Shown here: positions 24,972-33,962 of the stretch, piece by piece
Layout: every line of letters starts with the position of its first letter
How positions within the stretch are numbered: position 1 is the stretch's first letter
NCBI RefSeq assembly: GCF_038397785.1
Contig: NZ_CP151642.1
Span: 2,108,001 to 2,172,000 of the forward strand
Direction of reading: 5' to 3'
DNA: 64,000 nt
Source: Salinibacterium sp. TMP30
Lineage (GTDB): Bacteria > Actinomycetota > Actinomycetes > Actinomycetales > Microbacteriaceae
The notes under the pieces: generated by a model
Database searches by the model: none
What the model was told of the DNA's origin: nothing
Seen by the model: the letters and a program-made list of their open reading frames with translations, nothing else
Translations under genes and position numbers: made by a program

Positions 24972-25625
24972 GTGCGCGAAGTATTCCAACAGGAACTGCG
25001 CGAGGTGCAAGACCGCCTCGTCGAAATTGCCAGCCTTGTGGCGGTCTCAATTGAGAACGCAACACAAGCATTTAATGAGTCAGATGTGTCGCTCGCCGAA
25101 ACGGTGATCGCCGACGATGACGAAATTGATGTTGCTGCAGCAGAACTCGACGAGCTGGCGATTAATATCCTCGCTCGTCAACAACCAGTCGCTCGAGACT
25201 TGCGAATTGTGGTGAGCGCTCTGCGCATCAGCGCGTCACTCGAGCGCATGGGCGACATGGCTGAGCACATCGCTCAGCTTGCTCGTTACCGGTTCCCCGA
25301 CAAGGTGGTGCCCAAGTCATTGCGCGGCACTTTCGCCGAACTCGGTGCTCTTGACGTGGCTGTAGCCAAGAAGCTCGTTGAACTGCTCAAGCATGAAGAC
25401 GTTCGCATCGCGGAAGAGATTCGCAATGACGACGACAAGATTGACGCACTCCACTTGAGCGTGTTCGACAAGGTGCTCGGTGAGACCTGGAAGGGCGCCG
25501 CGGTAGACACCGTGGATGCCACCCTAGCGTCGCGGTACCACGAGCGTTTCGCAGACCACGCGGTCTCGATCGCCAAGAAGGTTCAGTACTTGGCTACCGG
25601 CGACTGGGTTCCAACAGACGCCTAA
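24972..25625 (+). CDS. phoU: phosphate transport system regulator PhoU
   Basis: 217 aa all-helical protein with two PhoU three-helix repeats. Each carries the metal-cluster pattern (E/DxxxD-type): VIADDDEIDVAAAELDELA in the first, EIRNDDDKIDALHL in the second. LARQQPVARDLRIVVSALR and LERMGDMAEHIAQLA are typical PhoU segments. GTG 24972 was chosen (AAGGGA upstream); an in-frame ATG at 24930 gives an unlikely N-terminus. PhoU represses the Pst-SenX3-RegX3 pathway when phosphate is plentiful. Followed by a 17-bp hairpin. Confidence 0.93.
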   Translation: MREVFQQELREVQDRLVEIASLVAVSIENATQAFNESDVSLAETVIADDDEIDVAAAELDELAINILARQQPVARDLRIVVSALRISASLERMGDMAEHIAQLARYRFPDKVVPKSLRGTFAELGALDVAVAKKLVELLKHEDVRIAEEIRNDDDKIDALHLSVFDKVLGETWKGAAVDTVDATLASRYHERFADHAVSIAKKVQYLATGDWVPTDA

Positions 25626-25677
25626 CCTGCAATTCTCGACAGCCGTGTGCCTGGCTCAAGAATGTGTCGCACACGAA

Positions 25678-25716
25678 CAGGAGCCCCGGTGAGAGCGAAT
25701 CTCACCGGGGCTCCTG
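25678..25716. terminator. 17-bp bidirectional terminator
   Basis: CAGGAGCCCCGGTGAGA (25678-25694), loop GCGAA, TCTCACCGGGGCTCCTG (25700-25716), a perfect 17-bp stem between convergent phoU and gpmA. Confidence 0.9.
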
Positions 25717-25734
25717 CGTACGTTCGAGTGGGCG

Positions 25735-26478
25735 CTATTTTTTGCCCTGCGATGCCACCGCTGCGGCTCCCGCTTCTGCCGCCTCGGGGTCGAGGTAGTA
25801 GCCCGGCTTGATGGGCATAAAGTTTTCGTCGAGTTCGTAAATCAGCGGAATTCCGGTCGGGATGTTGAGGCTCGCAATGTCGTCATCTGAGATGCCATCG
25901 AGGTGCTTTACGAGCGCGCGCAACGAGTTACCGTGGGCGGTGACCAGTACGGTTTTGCCTGCCGCGAGATCCTTAGTGATATCGGATTCCCAGTAGGGCA
26001 GCATGCGATCGATCACGAGCTTGAGGCTTTCGGTGCGAGGAATTTCGCCGTCGATTCCGACGTAGCGGGGGTCGTGCACCTGGCTGTATTCGGCGTAGTC
26101 ATCGAGCGGGGGCGGGGGCACATCGAAGCTGCGGCGCCAGGTCATGAACTTCTCTTCGCCAAACTCTTCAAGAGTCTGAGCCTTGTCCTTGCCCTGAAGC
26201 GCACCGTAGTGACGTTCGTTGAGACGCCAGGAGCGCTTGACGGGCAACCAGTCGAGGTCGGCAACCTGAAGCGCGATGTTTGCGGTGTGGATCGCACGCT
26301 TCAGCAGCGAGGTGTACTGCACGTCAGGCTGTTTTTCGAAAGCGGCAATGAGTTCGCCGGCGCGCGTCGCTTCAGTGCGGCCTTGATCGGTGAGTCCAAC
26401 ATCCACCCATCCGGTGAAGAGGTTCTTCTTGTTCCATTCGGAGTTGCCGTGGCGCAACAAAATCAGGGTGTGAGTCAT
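25735..26478 (-). CDS. gpmA: 2,3-bisphosphoglycerate-dependent phosphoglycerate mutase
   Basis: 247 aa with the active-site [10 protein letters not shown] (Arg9, phospho-His10), the acid/base Glu in [12 protein letters not shown], the second Arg/His pair in LKRAIHTA and [12 protein letters not shown], and the [10 protein letters not shown] segment typical of dPGM. It interconverts 3- and 2-phosphoglycerate in glycolysis. C-terminal [14 protein letters not shown] is the family tail. Genes gpm and senX3-regX3 are linked in mycobacteria as well. Confidence 0.95.
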   Translation of the reverse strand: MTHTLILLRHGNSEWNKKNLFTGWVDVGLTDQGRTEATRAGELIAAFEKQPDVQYTSLLKRAIHTANIALQVADLDWLPVKRSWRLNERHYGALQGKDKAQTLEEFGEEKFMTWRRSFDVPPPPLDDYAEYSQVHDPRYVGIDGEIPRTESLKLVIDRMLPYWESDITKDLAAGKTVLVTAHGNSLRALVKHLDGISDDDIASLNIPTGIPLIYELDENFMPIKPGYYLDPEAAEAGAAAVASQGKK

Positions 26479-26513
26479 GCCTCAAGCGTACCGAGAATGA
26501 CGAGACACTGTCG

Positions 26514-27581
26514 CTAGCGCTTGACGGCCCCGAGTCGCGGAAGGCGAGGCACGTTGGCTTCCGCTCCGGCGTCTGTGGGCACGATCACTTCTTGCGCAGC
26601 CGAAATTTCGCCGACGTCGGAGGCAACAGCCAAAGTCTCTGCCGCATCCACCCCACGCTTGATCATTGCGAGCGCGATGGGCCCAAGTTCGAAGTGGCGG
26701 GCGGCGGCGGTGACGGTTCCGACAACTTTCTCGCCGAGCGTGACCTCGGCACCCGCTTCTGGCAGGGCGCCTTCTGAGCCATCAAGGTGCAACATGACGA
26801 GTCGACGCGGCGGGTGCCCGAGGTTGTGCACTTTGGCGACGGTTTCTTGCCCGCGGTAGCACCCCTTGTTGAGATGTACTGCGGAGCGCATCCAGTCGAG
26901 TTCGTGGGGGATGGTGCGGTCGTCGACTTCAGAGCTGAACCGTGGTCGCCACGCGGCGATGCGCAGGGCCTCGAAGGCGAGGGAACCGGAAGCAGAGAGC
27001 TCACTGAGGTCGGCGTCTGGTGCGACGAGCGATTCGCGGTAGTTCCAACTCGCGGCGGGATGGTGTTCTGCTCGGGAGTATTGGTGGCCGCCCTGGGCAA
27101 CCGTAGCCCACGAGTCGCTCCACACCAGTTCAACACCATTCGAGACCGCGACGGGAAGAGCGACGTCGCCGAAACTGCCGATAGTCAGAAAATCGTCAGT
27201 GCGATCAGCAATCTCGACGCGAAGCGTGAACCGCATGCGGTCGAGCCACTTCGCTAGCGCTTCACGTTCGGAACCATCGATGAGCAACCACGTGGTTTCG
27301 GCATCATCAATGACCCGCATCGCATGCTCGATTCGCCCGTTGGGGGTGAGCAGTAGGGTCTCTGAGCTTTCACCAGCGGCTAAGCCTCTGAGCGATTGTG
27401 AGGTCAGCGAGTCAAGCCAGGTGAGCCTGTCGGGGCCGGTGATCGTAATCACGGCGCGATCAGCCAGCTCGACCACTGACTTTCCGTCGGCTAGCGCGCG
27501 CTGTTCGCCAAAAGGGTTGCCGTAGTGCTCGGGTGGATCTCCCACAGCACCGGCCCGCGAAGTGAAAGTGCTATTCGACAC
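26514..27581 (-). CDS. ygfZ: YgfZ/GcvT-like folate-binding protein
   Basis: About 355 aa. GcvT-fold features: TITGPDRLTWLDSLTSQSL near the start and the signature NKGCYRGQETVAKVHNLGHPPRRLV, which contains the conserved Cys of YgfZ (K-G-C-Y-x-G-Q-E). YgfZ uses tetrahydrofolate to support iron-sulfur cluster assembly. I chose GTG 27581 (SNSTFTSRAG follows); a longer frame to 27665 overlaps the upstream gene almost entirely. The start overlaps the nitrobindin gene end by 11 bases, so the two are coupled. Confidence 0.9.
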   Translation of the reverse strand: MSNSTFTSRAGAVGDPPEHYGNPFGEQRALADGKSVVELADRAVITITGPDRLTWLDSLTSQSLRGLAAGESSETLLLTPNGRIEHAMRVIDDAETTWLLIDGSEREALAKWLDRMRFTLRVEIADRTDDFLTIGSFGDVALPVAVSNGVELVWSDSWATVAQGGHQYSRAEHHPAASWNYRESLVAPDADLSELSASGSLAFEALRIAAWRPRFSSEVDDRTIPHELDWMRSAVHLNKGCYRGQETVAKVHNLGHPPRRLVMLHLDGSEGALPEAGAEVTLGEKVVGTVTAAARHFELGPIALAMIKRGVDAAETLAVASDVGEISAAQEVIVPTDAGAEANVPRLPRLGAVKR

Positions 27582-28167
27582 GAGCGAGCCTTCCTGATGC
27601 GTGAGTGCGAAGATCTTGGCCGAGAGCGGCAATGTCCCATGCCCATAGGAGGTGAGCATCCACAAGACCGTACATTCGCGTTGCCGCTGTGTATTCTTTG
27701 GCGCTTTCGGTGCGCATCACTGCGTCTGTCGCAAGATCAATCCGGGGGCCAGCGACCTCGCCAATATAGATTTCGCTGATACCACCCGGATGCATAATCG
27801 ACACTTCGATCTCGAATCCGCCGGTAGGCGTGCGCAGCGTTTCAACCTCATTTACCGTCGTAAACGGTTTCGGGCCCACCGCGGGCAGTAACCCGGGACC
27901 AGGGTCGCCGTCAGTTGCCGGGCGACGTAGCCGCCAATAGCCCGTTTCGGCTACGTGCGGAGTCTGCTTCTCATCGAGCAACCACGTGTACGAGCTGTAG
28001 TTGAGGTGAGGGAGACTGTCGTGCGTAAAGCTGATGCGCTGACCGAATTCGATACTGCGCGATTCTTCACCAATTGTGTAATCAACAACACCAGTGCCCT
28101 CCCACAGACCAATAAGCCAGGAGAGTGGGGCAAGTTCGGCGGGGCCGGATGTGTCTAGCTCGATCAC
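27571..28167 (-). CDS. nitrobindin / FABP-like heme protein (peroxynitrite isomerase family)
   Basis: 198 aa beta-barrel with the nitrobindin signature G-x-W-x-G-x-G at residues 20-26 (GLWEGTG) and a His172 in GLVDAHLLWAWD near the end, at the position of the heme-iron ligand in bacterial nitrobindins. These bind ferric heme and isomerise peroxynitrite to nitrate. Starts at GTG 28167. In M. tuberculosis the equivalent (Rv0813c) lies close to glnR (Rv0818), and here GlnR is also near. Coupled to ygfZ downstream. Confidence 0.85.
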   Translation of the reverse strand: MIELDTSGPAELAPLSWLIGLWEGTGVVDYTIGEESRSIEFGQRISFTHDSLPHLNYSSYTWLLDEKQTPHVAETGYWRLRRPATDGDPGPGLLPAVGPKPFTTVNEVETLRTPTGGFEIEVSIMHPGGISEIYIGEVAGPRIDLATDAVMRTESAKEYTAATRMYGLVDAHLLWAWDIAALGQDLRTHASGRLARVE

Positions 28168-28179
28168 AATTCGGCGCGG

Positions 28180-28290
28180 TTAGCGCTGGCCGCGAAACAG
28201 GTTATAGACCACAACAACGGACACGAAACCGATTGACAGCGTGGCAAGACCGAGAAGGCCGATGAAGAAGAGCTCAAGTGCGAGAAGCAT
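28180..28290 (-). CDS. 36-residue single-pass membrane protein
   Basis: A short frame starting at ATG 28290: MLLALELFFIGLLGLATLSI, then GFVSVVVVYNLFRGQR and TAA. It is almost all hydrophobic, one membrane helix with a short basic end. Its stop is 12 bases before the nitrobindin start, on the same strand, and it follows the 84-aa membrane protein by 33 bases, so the four genes may form one unit. No clear ribosome site is seen. Function unknown; a coding role is supported by uninterrupted membrane-helix composition and basic C-terminus only. Confidence 0.5.
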   Translation of the reverse strand: MLLALELFFIGLLGLATLSIGFVSVVVVYNLFRGQR

Positions 28291-28323
28291 GTACTAATCC
28301 TATCTCTCTGCGGTGCGAGCGCA

Positions 28324-28578
28324 CTAAATGAGGGCAAAGATTGCTGTTGCTGCAGCAACGACCGCAAGCGCACCCACGATGCTGGCCGTAGCCCGCGCGA
28401 CGAAACGTTCTTTGCGCTGAATGGCGATCTGAATCACAAAAGTTAGGATGACGGCGCCGGCAAGAGTGATCGCTAACCAGGTGATGCGCATGCCAGGGGC
28501 AGCCAACGCGCCGATGATTATTGCTCCCGTGAGGCTTAACAGCCACACCGGAACAACGCTCCACTTTAGCCAAGTCAT
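28324..28578 (-). CDS. small membrane protein, three helices, unknown function
   Basis: 84 aa from ATG 28578 (GGGGAC directly upstream): helices at about 8-25 (VPVWLLSLTGAIIIGALAA), 30-50 and 63-83, with QRKERFVAR as a basic cytoplasmic loop. I do not recognise a family. It is divergent from the GlnR-type gene, with a 94-bp gap between starts, and reads toward nitrobindin-ygfZ. Confidence 0.65.
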   Translation of the reverse strand: MTWLKWSVVPVWLLSLTGAIIIGALAAPGMRITWLAITLAGAVILTFVIQIAIQRKERFVARATASIVGALAVVAAATAIFALI

Positions 28579-28672
28579 GTCCCCATCGTACCCAGATCGG
28601 GAGGCACAGCACGCGTTCATGGGCGCTCTGAACGATGGGTAGAATACCTTCTACGCAGTGGGGAGGCCATCC

Positions 28673-29434
28673 ATGGCACACATCTTGATGCTTAGCTCTG
28701 CGCCCGACGCTGAACCACTACCCGCCCTGGGTTTGCTCAGCCACACGGTCGAAGTCGTCGTCGCCGCGCCCGCAACACTCGTCGTTGCACCCACCACTGA
28801 CGTGATCATTGTCGATGCGACCACCAATCTTGCTGCTGCCAAAGGGCTCTGCAACGTGCTCCACTCCGGGGGCATTTCGTGCCCGCTCTTTGTCGTGGTA
28901 ACCGACGGCGGCCTCTCCGCCGTCAACCACCAGTGGCACATCGACGATCTCTTCGTGGTTGGGGCCGGACCAGCCGAGGTGGATGCCCGCATCCGTCTGG
29001 CCATCGCGCGCCGCGAGGGTGACAGTTCGGCATCCAAGATTCGGGCATCCGGAATCGTCATTGACGAGGCCAGCTACTCAGCTAAGGCCAAAGACCGCTC
29101 ACTCGACCTCACCTTCAAAGAGTTTGAGCTGCTGCGTTTTCTTGCCTCACACCCCTCGCACGTGTTCACCCGCGAACAGTTGCTCAGCGAAGTGTGGGGC
29201 TACGACTACTTCGGTGGCACGCGCACGGTCGACGTTCACGTTCGTCGCTTGCGCGCAAAGCTTGGTGAGCTTGAGTCCCTCATCGGCACCGTGCGCAACG
29301 TCGGGTATTGCTTCAATATCACCGAAGAGGCAGAAAAATCGGTGGTTTCGGCGGAGCCCGGTTTGGCAGCAAGTTCGGCTGCTGACGTGCCGAACGACAG
29401 CGCGGATGCCGAACAGCGTTCCGTGGCCGTATAA
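28673..29434 (+). CDS. glnR: GlnR-like OmpR-family regulator
   Basis: 253 aa. The N-terminal half has a receiver fold in which an Asp48 (VIIVDAT) is kept but the usual acidic pair after strand 1 is missing (LMLSSAPD), as in atypical GlnR receivers that work without phosphorylation. The C-terminal winged helix is standard: [47 protein letters not shown] 28673 has GGGAGG upstream. Position beside nitrobindin/phoU genes agrees with Rv0818 (GlnR), the global nitrogen regulator. A Ser/Ala-rich tail follows the DNA-binding domain. Confidence 0.8.
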   Translation: MAHILMLSSAPDAEPLPALGLLSHTVEVVVAAPATLVVAPTTDVIIVDATTNLAAAKGLCNVLHSGGISCPLFVVVTDGGLSAVNHQWHIDDLFVVGAGPAEVDARIRLAIARREGDSSASKIRASGIVIDEASYSAKAKDRSLDLTFKEFELLRFLASHPSHVFTREQLLSEVWGYDYFGGTRTVDVHVRRLRAKLGELESLIGTVRNVGYCFNITEEAEKSVVSAEPGLAASSAADVPNDSADAEQRSVAV

Positions 29435-29531
29435 CGCTCGCACGTCTCCAACACACTCTCGTCTCTCACGAAAGAACCCCATTAGTGGGCAAATTAATCA
29501 GTTGTTCATCACTCAGTGGCAGGATGATCTA

Positions 29532-31712
29532 ATGGATAACGACAGTGCGCTTGCCGATCCGAGCTCTGCCACCGATTCGCTCGACGAGTACGACATCGAC
29601 GAATCGTCGAGCGTCGACGACGGCACACTCATCTATGACCGCTACCTCGATCGCGAACTGAGCTGGCTGGCCTTCAACCAACGGGTGCTCGAACTTGCCG
29701 AAGATGAGTCGATACCGCTGCTCGAACGGGCCAACTTCTTGGCCATCTTCGCTAGCAACCTCGACGAGTTCTTTATGGTGCGCGTTGCCGGCCTCAAGCG
29801 CCGTATCGACACCGGCCTTGCCGTTCCTACTAACACCGGGCGCGCGCCTGTCGAAGTGCTCGAAGAGTTGAGCGCCGCCGCTCATGCGCTGCAGGAGCGT
29901 CACGCAGCCGAGTTCACCCACAGTGTGAAGCCTGCACTCGATGCTGAGGGCATTCATATCGAGACCTGGGCCGACCTGGGCCCCGCCGACCGCGAGCGCG
30001 TTCACGACATCTTCTCGAGCCAAATCTTTCCCGTACTTATGCCGCTGGCGGTCGACCCCGCGCATCCATTCCCCTACATTTCGGGCCTCTCGCTCAACCT
30101 TTCGATTCGGGTGCGCAATCCCAAAACGCAGAAGGAAGAGTTTGCACGACTGAAGGTGCCGAGCGTGCTACCGCGTTTCATTCAGTTGCCGGATGACGGC
30201 AGCGACCAACTGCGCTACATCCCGATCGAAGATCTGATCTCCAACCATCTCGGCGCACTCTTCCCTGGCATGGAGATCTTGGCACACCACGAATTCCGGG
30301 TAACGCGAAACGAAGATGTCAACGTTGACGAAGATGAGTCCGAGAACCTCATCAAGTCGCTCGAGAAGCAGATTCTGAATCGTCGCTTTGGTCCGCCCAT
30401 CCGTCTCGAAATCACTGACGACATGGATGAGGTGACACTCGGCCTTCTCGTGCGCGAGCTCAAAATCACCGAGCAGGAGGTGTATCGCCTCTCGGCCCCG
30501 CTCAACCTGAGCGGGCTGTTCCAGCTCACACGAATTGATCGACCGGCCCTGAAATATCCGCGCCACGTGCCCAACACGAGTCAGAGTCTCATGCCGACCG
30601 AAGGCAACGAGCGTGCCGATATTTTCCGTGCGATCGCGCGCAAAGACGTGCTCCTTCATCACCCCTACGAGTCGTTCTCGACGAGCGTTCAGGCCTTCCT
30701 CGAGCAGGCAGCAGCCGACCCGGATGTGCTGGCCATCAAGCAGACCCTGTACCGCACGAGCGGTGATAGCCCCATTGTTGAGGCCCTCATCGGGGCAGCA
30801 GAAGCGGGCAAGGCCGTGCTCGCGCTCGTCGAGATCAAAGCGCGCTTTGATGAGACCGCAAACATCTCGTGGGCACGCAAGCTCGAGAAGGCCGGGGTGC
30901 ACGTCGTCTACGGTCTTGTCGGCCTCAAAACCCACTGCAAGCTCGCGCTCGTCGTGCGTCAAGAAGACGGCGTGCTGCGCCACTACGCCCACATCGGCAC
31001 AGGAAATTACAACCCCAAAACCAGCCGCCTCTACGAAGACCTCGGATTACTGACCGCAGACGACCAGGTCGGCAAAGACCTCACCCGGCTCTTCAATGAG
31101 CTTTCGGGGTATGCGATCGAGAAGAAATTCAAGCGACTGCTGGTGGCTCCGCGCCATTTGCGCAAGGGGCTTGTCAAGCACATTGAGGCCGAAGCGTCGA
31201 ACGCTCGCGCAGGACTGCCCTCGGGCATCCGGATCAAATTGAACTCAATTGTGGATGAGGCGATCATCGATGCGCTGTACCGCGCAAGCAATGCGGGCGT
31301 TCCGATCGACATCGTAGTGCGCGGAATTTGCTCACTGCGAGCGGGAGTTCCCGGGCTCAGCGAGAACATTCGGGTGCGCTCCGTCTTGGGGCGGTATCTA
31401 GAGCATTCACGCGTTTTCTTGTTCCATAACAATGGTGACCCTCAGGTGTTCATCGGCAGCTCAGACATGATGCATCGCAATCTCGACCGACGAGTCGAAG
31501 CCCTGGTACGCATCGTTGAGCCCGACCACATCGAGGAACTTGAGTACATGTTTGAGCTCGCCGTCGACGAAAATACGGCATCGTGGTGGCTCGATTCTGA
31601 GGGTAATTGGGTGCGCCATAGCCGGGCAGAGAACGGCGAACCTCTCAATGACCTACAGGATGTTCTCATGAAGCGAATCTCACAGCGCAAACGAGGCGGA
31701 GCTCGCCGGTGA
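29532..31712 (+). CDS. ppk: polyphosphate kinase 1
   Basis: 726 aa PPK1: N-terminal domain starts [19 protein letters not shown], head domain with [12 protein letters not shown]-like segment, then the two phospholipase-D-like catalytic domains with [22 protein letters not shown], the phospho-histidine in [15 protein letters not shown] (His487) and [16 protein letters not shown]. It reversibly makes polyphosphate from ATP. ATG 29532 was taken; a longer upstream frame (28959) overlaps glnR in another frame and has no homology. Stop overlaps mutT1 by 4 bases, the ppk-mutT1 pair known in mycobacteria (Rv2984-Rv2985). Confidence 0.95.
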   Translation: MDNDSALADPSSATDSLDEYDIDESSSVDDGTLIYDRYLDRELSWLAFNQRVLELAEDESIPLLERANFLAIFASNLDEFFMVRVAGLKRRIDTGLAVPTNTGRAPVEVLEELSAAAHALQERHAAEFTHSVKPALDAEGIHIETWADLGPADRERVHDIFSSQIFPVLMPLAVDPAHPFPYISGLSLNLSIRVRNPKTQKEEFARLKVPSVLPRFIQLPDDGSDQLRYIPIEDLISNHLGALFPGMEILAHHEFRVTRNEDVNVDEDESENLIKSLEKQILNRRFGPPIRLEITDDMDEVTLGLLVRELKITEQEVYRLSAPLNLSGLFQLTRIDRPALKYPRHVPNTSQSLMPTEGNERADIFRAIARKDVLLHHPYESFSTSVQAFLEQAAADPDVLAIKQTLYRTSGDSPIVEALIGAAEAGKAVLALVEIKARFDETANISWARKLEKAGVHVVYGLVGLKTHCKLALVVRQEDGVLRHYAHIGTGNYNPKTSRLYEDLGLLTADDQVGKDLTRLFNELSGYAIEKKFKRLLVAPRHLRKGLVKHIEAEASNARAGLPSGIRIKLNSIVDEAIIDALYRASNAGVPIDIVVRGICSLRAGVPGLSENIRVRSVLGRYLEHSRVFLFHNNGDPQVFIGSSDMMHRNLDRRVEALVRIVEPDHIEELEYMFELAVDENTASWWLDSEGNWVRHSRAENGEPLNDLQDVLMKRISQRKRGGARR

Positions 31713-32647
31713 CCGCGACGACCACACCAGTGCTGGCCGCCGGCATAGTGTGCTGGCGAGTAGTCGACGGCAAACCACGGGTTCTGCTGGTGCACCGCAC
31801 CGTGCATAAAGATGTCTCGCTGCCGAAGGGGAAACTAGATCCTGGCGAAACTCTGCCGGAGACTGCTGTTCGCGAAATATTCGAAGAGACCGGTCTTCGG
31901 GTCGATCTTGGTGCCCCACTCGGCCACGTGCATTACACGTTGGCCAACGGACGCGACAAGTACGTGCACTACTGGTCATCCGAAGTGAACGACCACGACC
32001 TCGAGCGCGCAAAGTTCACCCCCAACGACGAAATTTCATCACTCGAATGGCTGCCGCTCTCTAAAGCCCGAAAGAAGGTCAGCTATACCCACGATGTTGA
32101 TGTGCTTGACCGGTTCGCCGCACTTTATGAGGCAGGAAACGCACGAACCTTTGCGATGATTGCGGTTCGACACGGCAAAGCTGTGCCGGGCGAAACCTGG
32201 GATGGCCCCGACGCCACCCGCCCGCTCATGCACCGCGGCAGCGAACAGGCCGCCATCATCGCGGGCGGTATCGCTGCCTTCGCCCCCGAACGCATCGTCA
32301 GCAGCACGGCAGCCCGGTGTTTGGCAACCATCATTCCGCTGGCGGAGCGCACAGAACTGGTAATCAAGTCGACCGACGACATCAGTCAAGACTCTTACGC
32401 CGGCAACGGTAAGGCGGTGACCGCGCTAGTAGAGAAGAGACTGAAGAAGCAGCAGTCGACCGTCCTGTGTAGTCATGGTCCGGTGCTGCCGCAGATCATT
32501 AGCGCGCTGGCGGATGCTTCGCACACAAAGCCGGATGCTCAACTGCGCGCTGCGGCACTGCTGAATACCGGCGACTTCTCGGTGCTGCACTTTGCTCGCG
32601 ATACCAAGAAGCCCCGACTTGTGGCGGTAGAAACCCATCATCCCTAA
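31709..32647 (+). CDS. mutT1: MutT1-like Nudix hydrolase with histidine-phosphatase domain
   Basis: 312 aa, two domains. Nudix fold at 1-140 with the Nudix box at 41-63 (Gly41, Glu47, Arg55-Glu56, Glu59-Glu60, Gly62). Histidine-phosphatase domain at ~148-312 with VRHGKA (His155) and a late CSHGP. In mycobacterial MutT1 the Nudix part turns 8-oxo-dGTP or Ap4A into diphosphates and the second domain hydrolyses products further. GTG 31709 overlaps the ppk stop (GTGA). Sanitises oxidised nucleotides. Confidence 0.9.
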   Translation: MTATTTPVLAAGIVCWRVVDGKPRVLLVHRTVHKDVSLPKGKLDPGETLPETAVREIFEETGLRVDLGAPLGHVHYTLANGRDKYVHYWSSEVNDHDLERAKFTPNDEISSLEWLPLSKARKKVSYTHDVDVLDRFAALYEAGNARTFAMIAVRHGKAVPGETWDGPDATRPLMHRGSEQAAIIAGGIAAFAPERIVSSTAARCLATIIPLAERTELVIKSTDDISQDSYAGNGKAVTALVEKRLKKQQSTVLCSHGPVLPQIISALADASHTKPDAQLRAAALLNTGDFSVLHFARDTKKPRLVAVETHHP

Positions 32648-32738
32648 GGCCCACTCGCCACACTGAGCTTTCCGGGCGATGAATTCTTCCCCAATTCGCG
32701 AGAGAATGACGTGTACGTCAGTTTCTCGAAGGGACACA

Positions 32739-33818
32739 GTGAAGCTCACCCGCTTTGGCACCGTCAGCATCATCGCGATGACCACCGCCCTTACGCTTTC
32801 GGCGTGCGTGCCAACGCCCCCGGGTGATAGTGCCGGACTGACGGGCACAATTATCGGTGCAGGGGCGTCGTCGCAGCAGTCTGCGCAAGAGGCGTGGGTT
32901 CGCGGTTTTCAGTTGGCCAACGTGCAAGCTACGGTCGAATACGACCCCATCGGTTCTGGCGGTGGGCGTGACACCTTCCTCGGTGGCGGCGCCATTTTCG
33001 CCGCCTCTGACCGCGCCTTTACTGTCGACGAAATCGCCGAAGAAGAATTTATTTCGTGTGTTCCCGGCACCGGCATCCTCGAGATCCCGGCCTACATCTC
33101 ACCAATCGCGATCATCTTTAACGTCGACGGCGTCGACTCGCTCAATCTCGATGCTGACACGATTGCCGCAATCTTCACACAAGCTATTGACCGGTGGGAT
33201 GACCCGGCGATTGCTGAACAGAACCCGACCGTTGAGTTGCCCAGTCAGCGAATTACCGCCGTTCACCGCGCGGATGACTCCGGAACCACCGCGAACTTCA
33301 CGAGCTATCTGGCAGAAGCCGCACCCAATTCATGGGATGTTGGCTCAATCGAAAAGTGGCCACGTGAGTTCGGCGGAGAAGCCGCACCACAAACATCCGG
33401 CGTTGTTGACGCGGTGACCAACGGAACCGGCACTATCGGCTACGCCGACGCATCGCGCGCTGGCGGTCTCGGAACTGTCGCGGTGAAGGTGGGCGACGAG
33501 TACGTCGAGTACTCCCCCGAAGCGGCAGCCGCCATCGTCGACGTCTCACCCTTCGGTGAGGGTCGTGGCCCCACCGACTTCGCGGTAGAAATCGACCGAG
33601 CATCCACTGCAGCCGGCGTGTACCCCGTCGTACTCATCAGCTACCTCATCGCGTGCAATGAGTACGTCGCAAACGACAGAGTGGATGTCGTCAGGGGCTA
33701 CTTGAACTATGTGATTAGTCCCGAAGGTCAGCAGGCCGCCGCCGCGGGAGCAGGCTCCGCCCCGATCTCACAACGACTCTTCGAGAAGGCCAGCGCAGCA
33801 GTGGCGGCAATCAAGTAA
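32739..33818 (+). CDS. pstS: phosphate-binding lipoprotein PstS (copy 1)
   Basis: 359 aa from GTG 32739 (GAAGGGA upstream). Signal peptide with lipobox ALTLSAC. The periplasmic-type binding fold has GAGASSQQSAQEAW, YDPIGSGGGRDTFLGG (phosphate-binding Ser/Arg/Asp), SDRAF, and the second-lobe HRADDSGTT and TNGTGTIGYA. It captures inorganic phosphate outside the membrane and delivers it to PstCA. A second, closely similar gene follows after 144 bases. No PHO-box repeat is obvious directly before this copy. Confidence 0.93.
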   Translation: MKLTRFGTVSIIAMTTALTLSACVPTPPGDSAGLTGTIIGAGASSQQSAQEAWVRGFQLANVQATVEYDPIGSGGGRDTFLGGGAIFAASDRAFTVDEIAEEEFISCVPGTGILEIPAYISPIAIIFNVDGVDSLNLDADTIAAIFTQAIDRWDDPAIAEQNPTVELPSQRITAVHRADDSGTTANFTSYLAEAAPNSWDVGSIEKWPREFGGEAAPQTSGVVDAVTNGTGTIGYADASRAGGLGTVAVKVGDEYVEYSPEAAAAIVDVSPFGEGRGPTDFAVEIDRASTAAGVYPVVLISYLIACNEYVANDRVDVVRGYLNYVISPEGQQAAAAGAGSAPISQRLFEKASAAVAAIK

Positions 33819-33840
33819 TTCGGGGGCTCTCCCTCCTCCT

Positions 33841-33873
33841 GTTGGTGCGTCGTTTACCTGCCGTTTACCTATG
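33841..33873 (+). promoter_or_regulatory. PHO-box-like 11-bp direct repeats before pstS2
   Basis: Units GTTTACCTGCC (33852-33862) and GTTTACCTATG (33863-33873) are adjacent with 11-base period; GTTGGTGCGTC (33841-33851) is a weaker upstream unit. This is the actinobacterial PHO-box arrangement (GTTCACC-type, 11-bp steps). It lies about 90 bases before the GTG of pstS2, a suitable activator position. RegX3, encoded at 22973-23653, is the likely binder. Confidence 0.65.
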
Positions 33874-33962
33874 ACAACAATGGCGGCTACCTGCAACGCC
33901 TAGGTTTTCTATTTGGGTCGCACCGACCCGAAACCTGTCATCAACATTCCGAAGGGAAAACT

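Noticed and set aside
28959-29531. In-frame upstream extension of ppk
   Set aside because: It overlaps glnR in another frame and encodes no PPK sequence; ATG 29532 starts the known family N-terminus.
29435-29531. PHO box before ppk
   Set aside because: Only one GTTCATC unit, no 11-bp partner.
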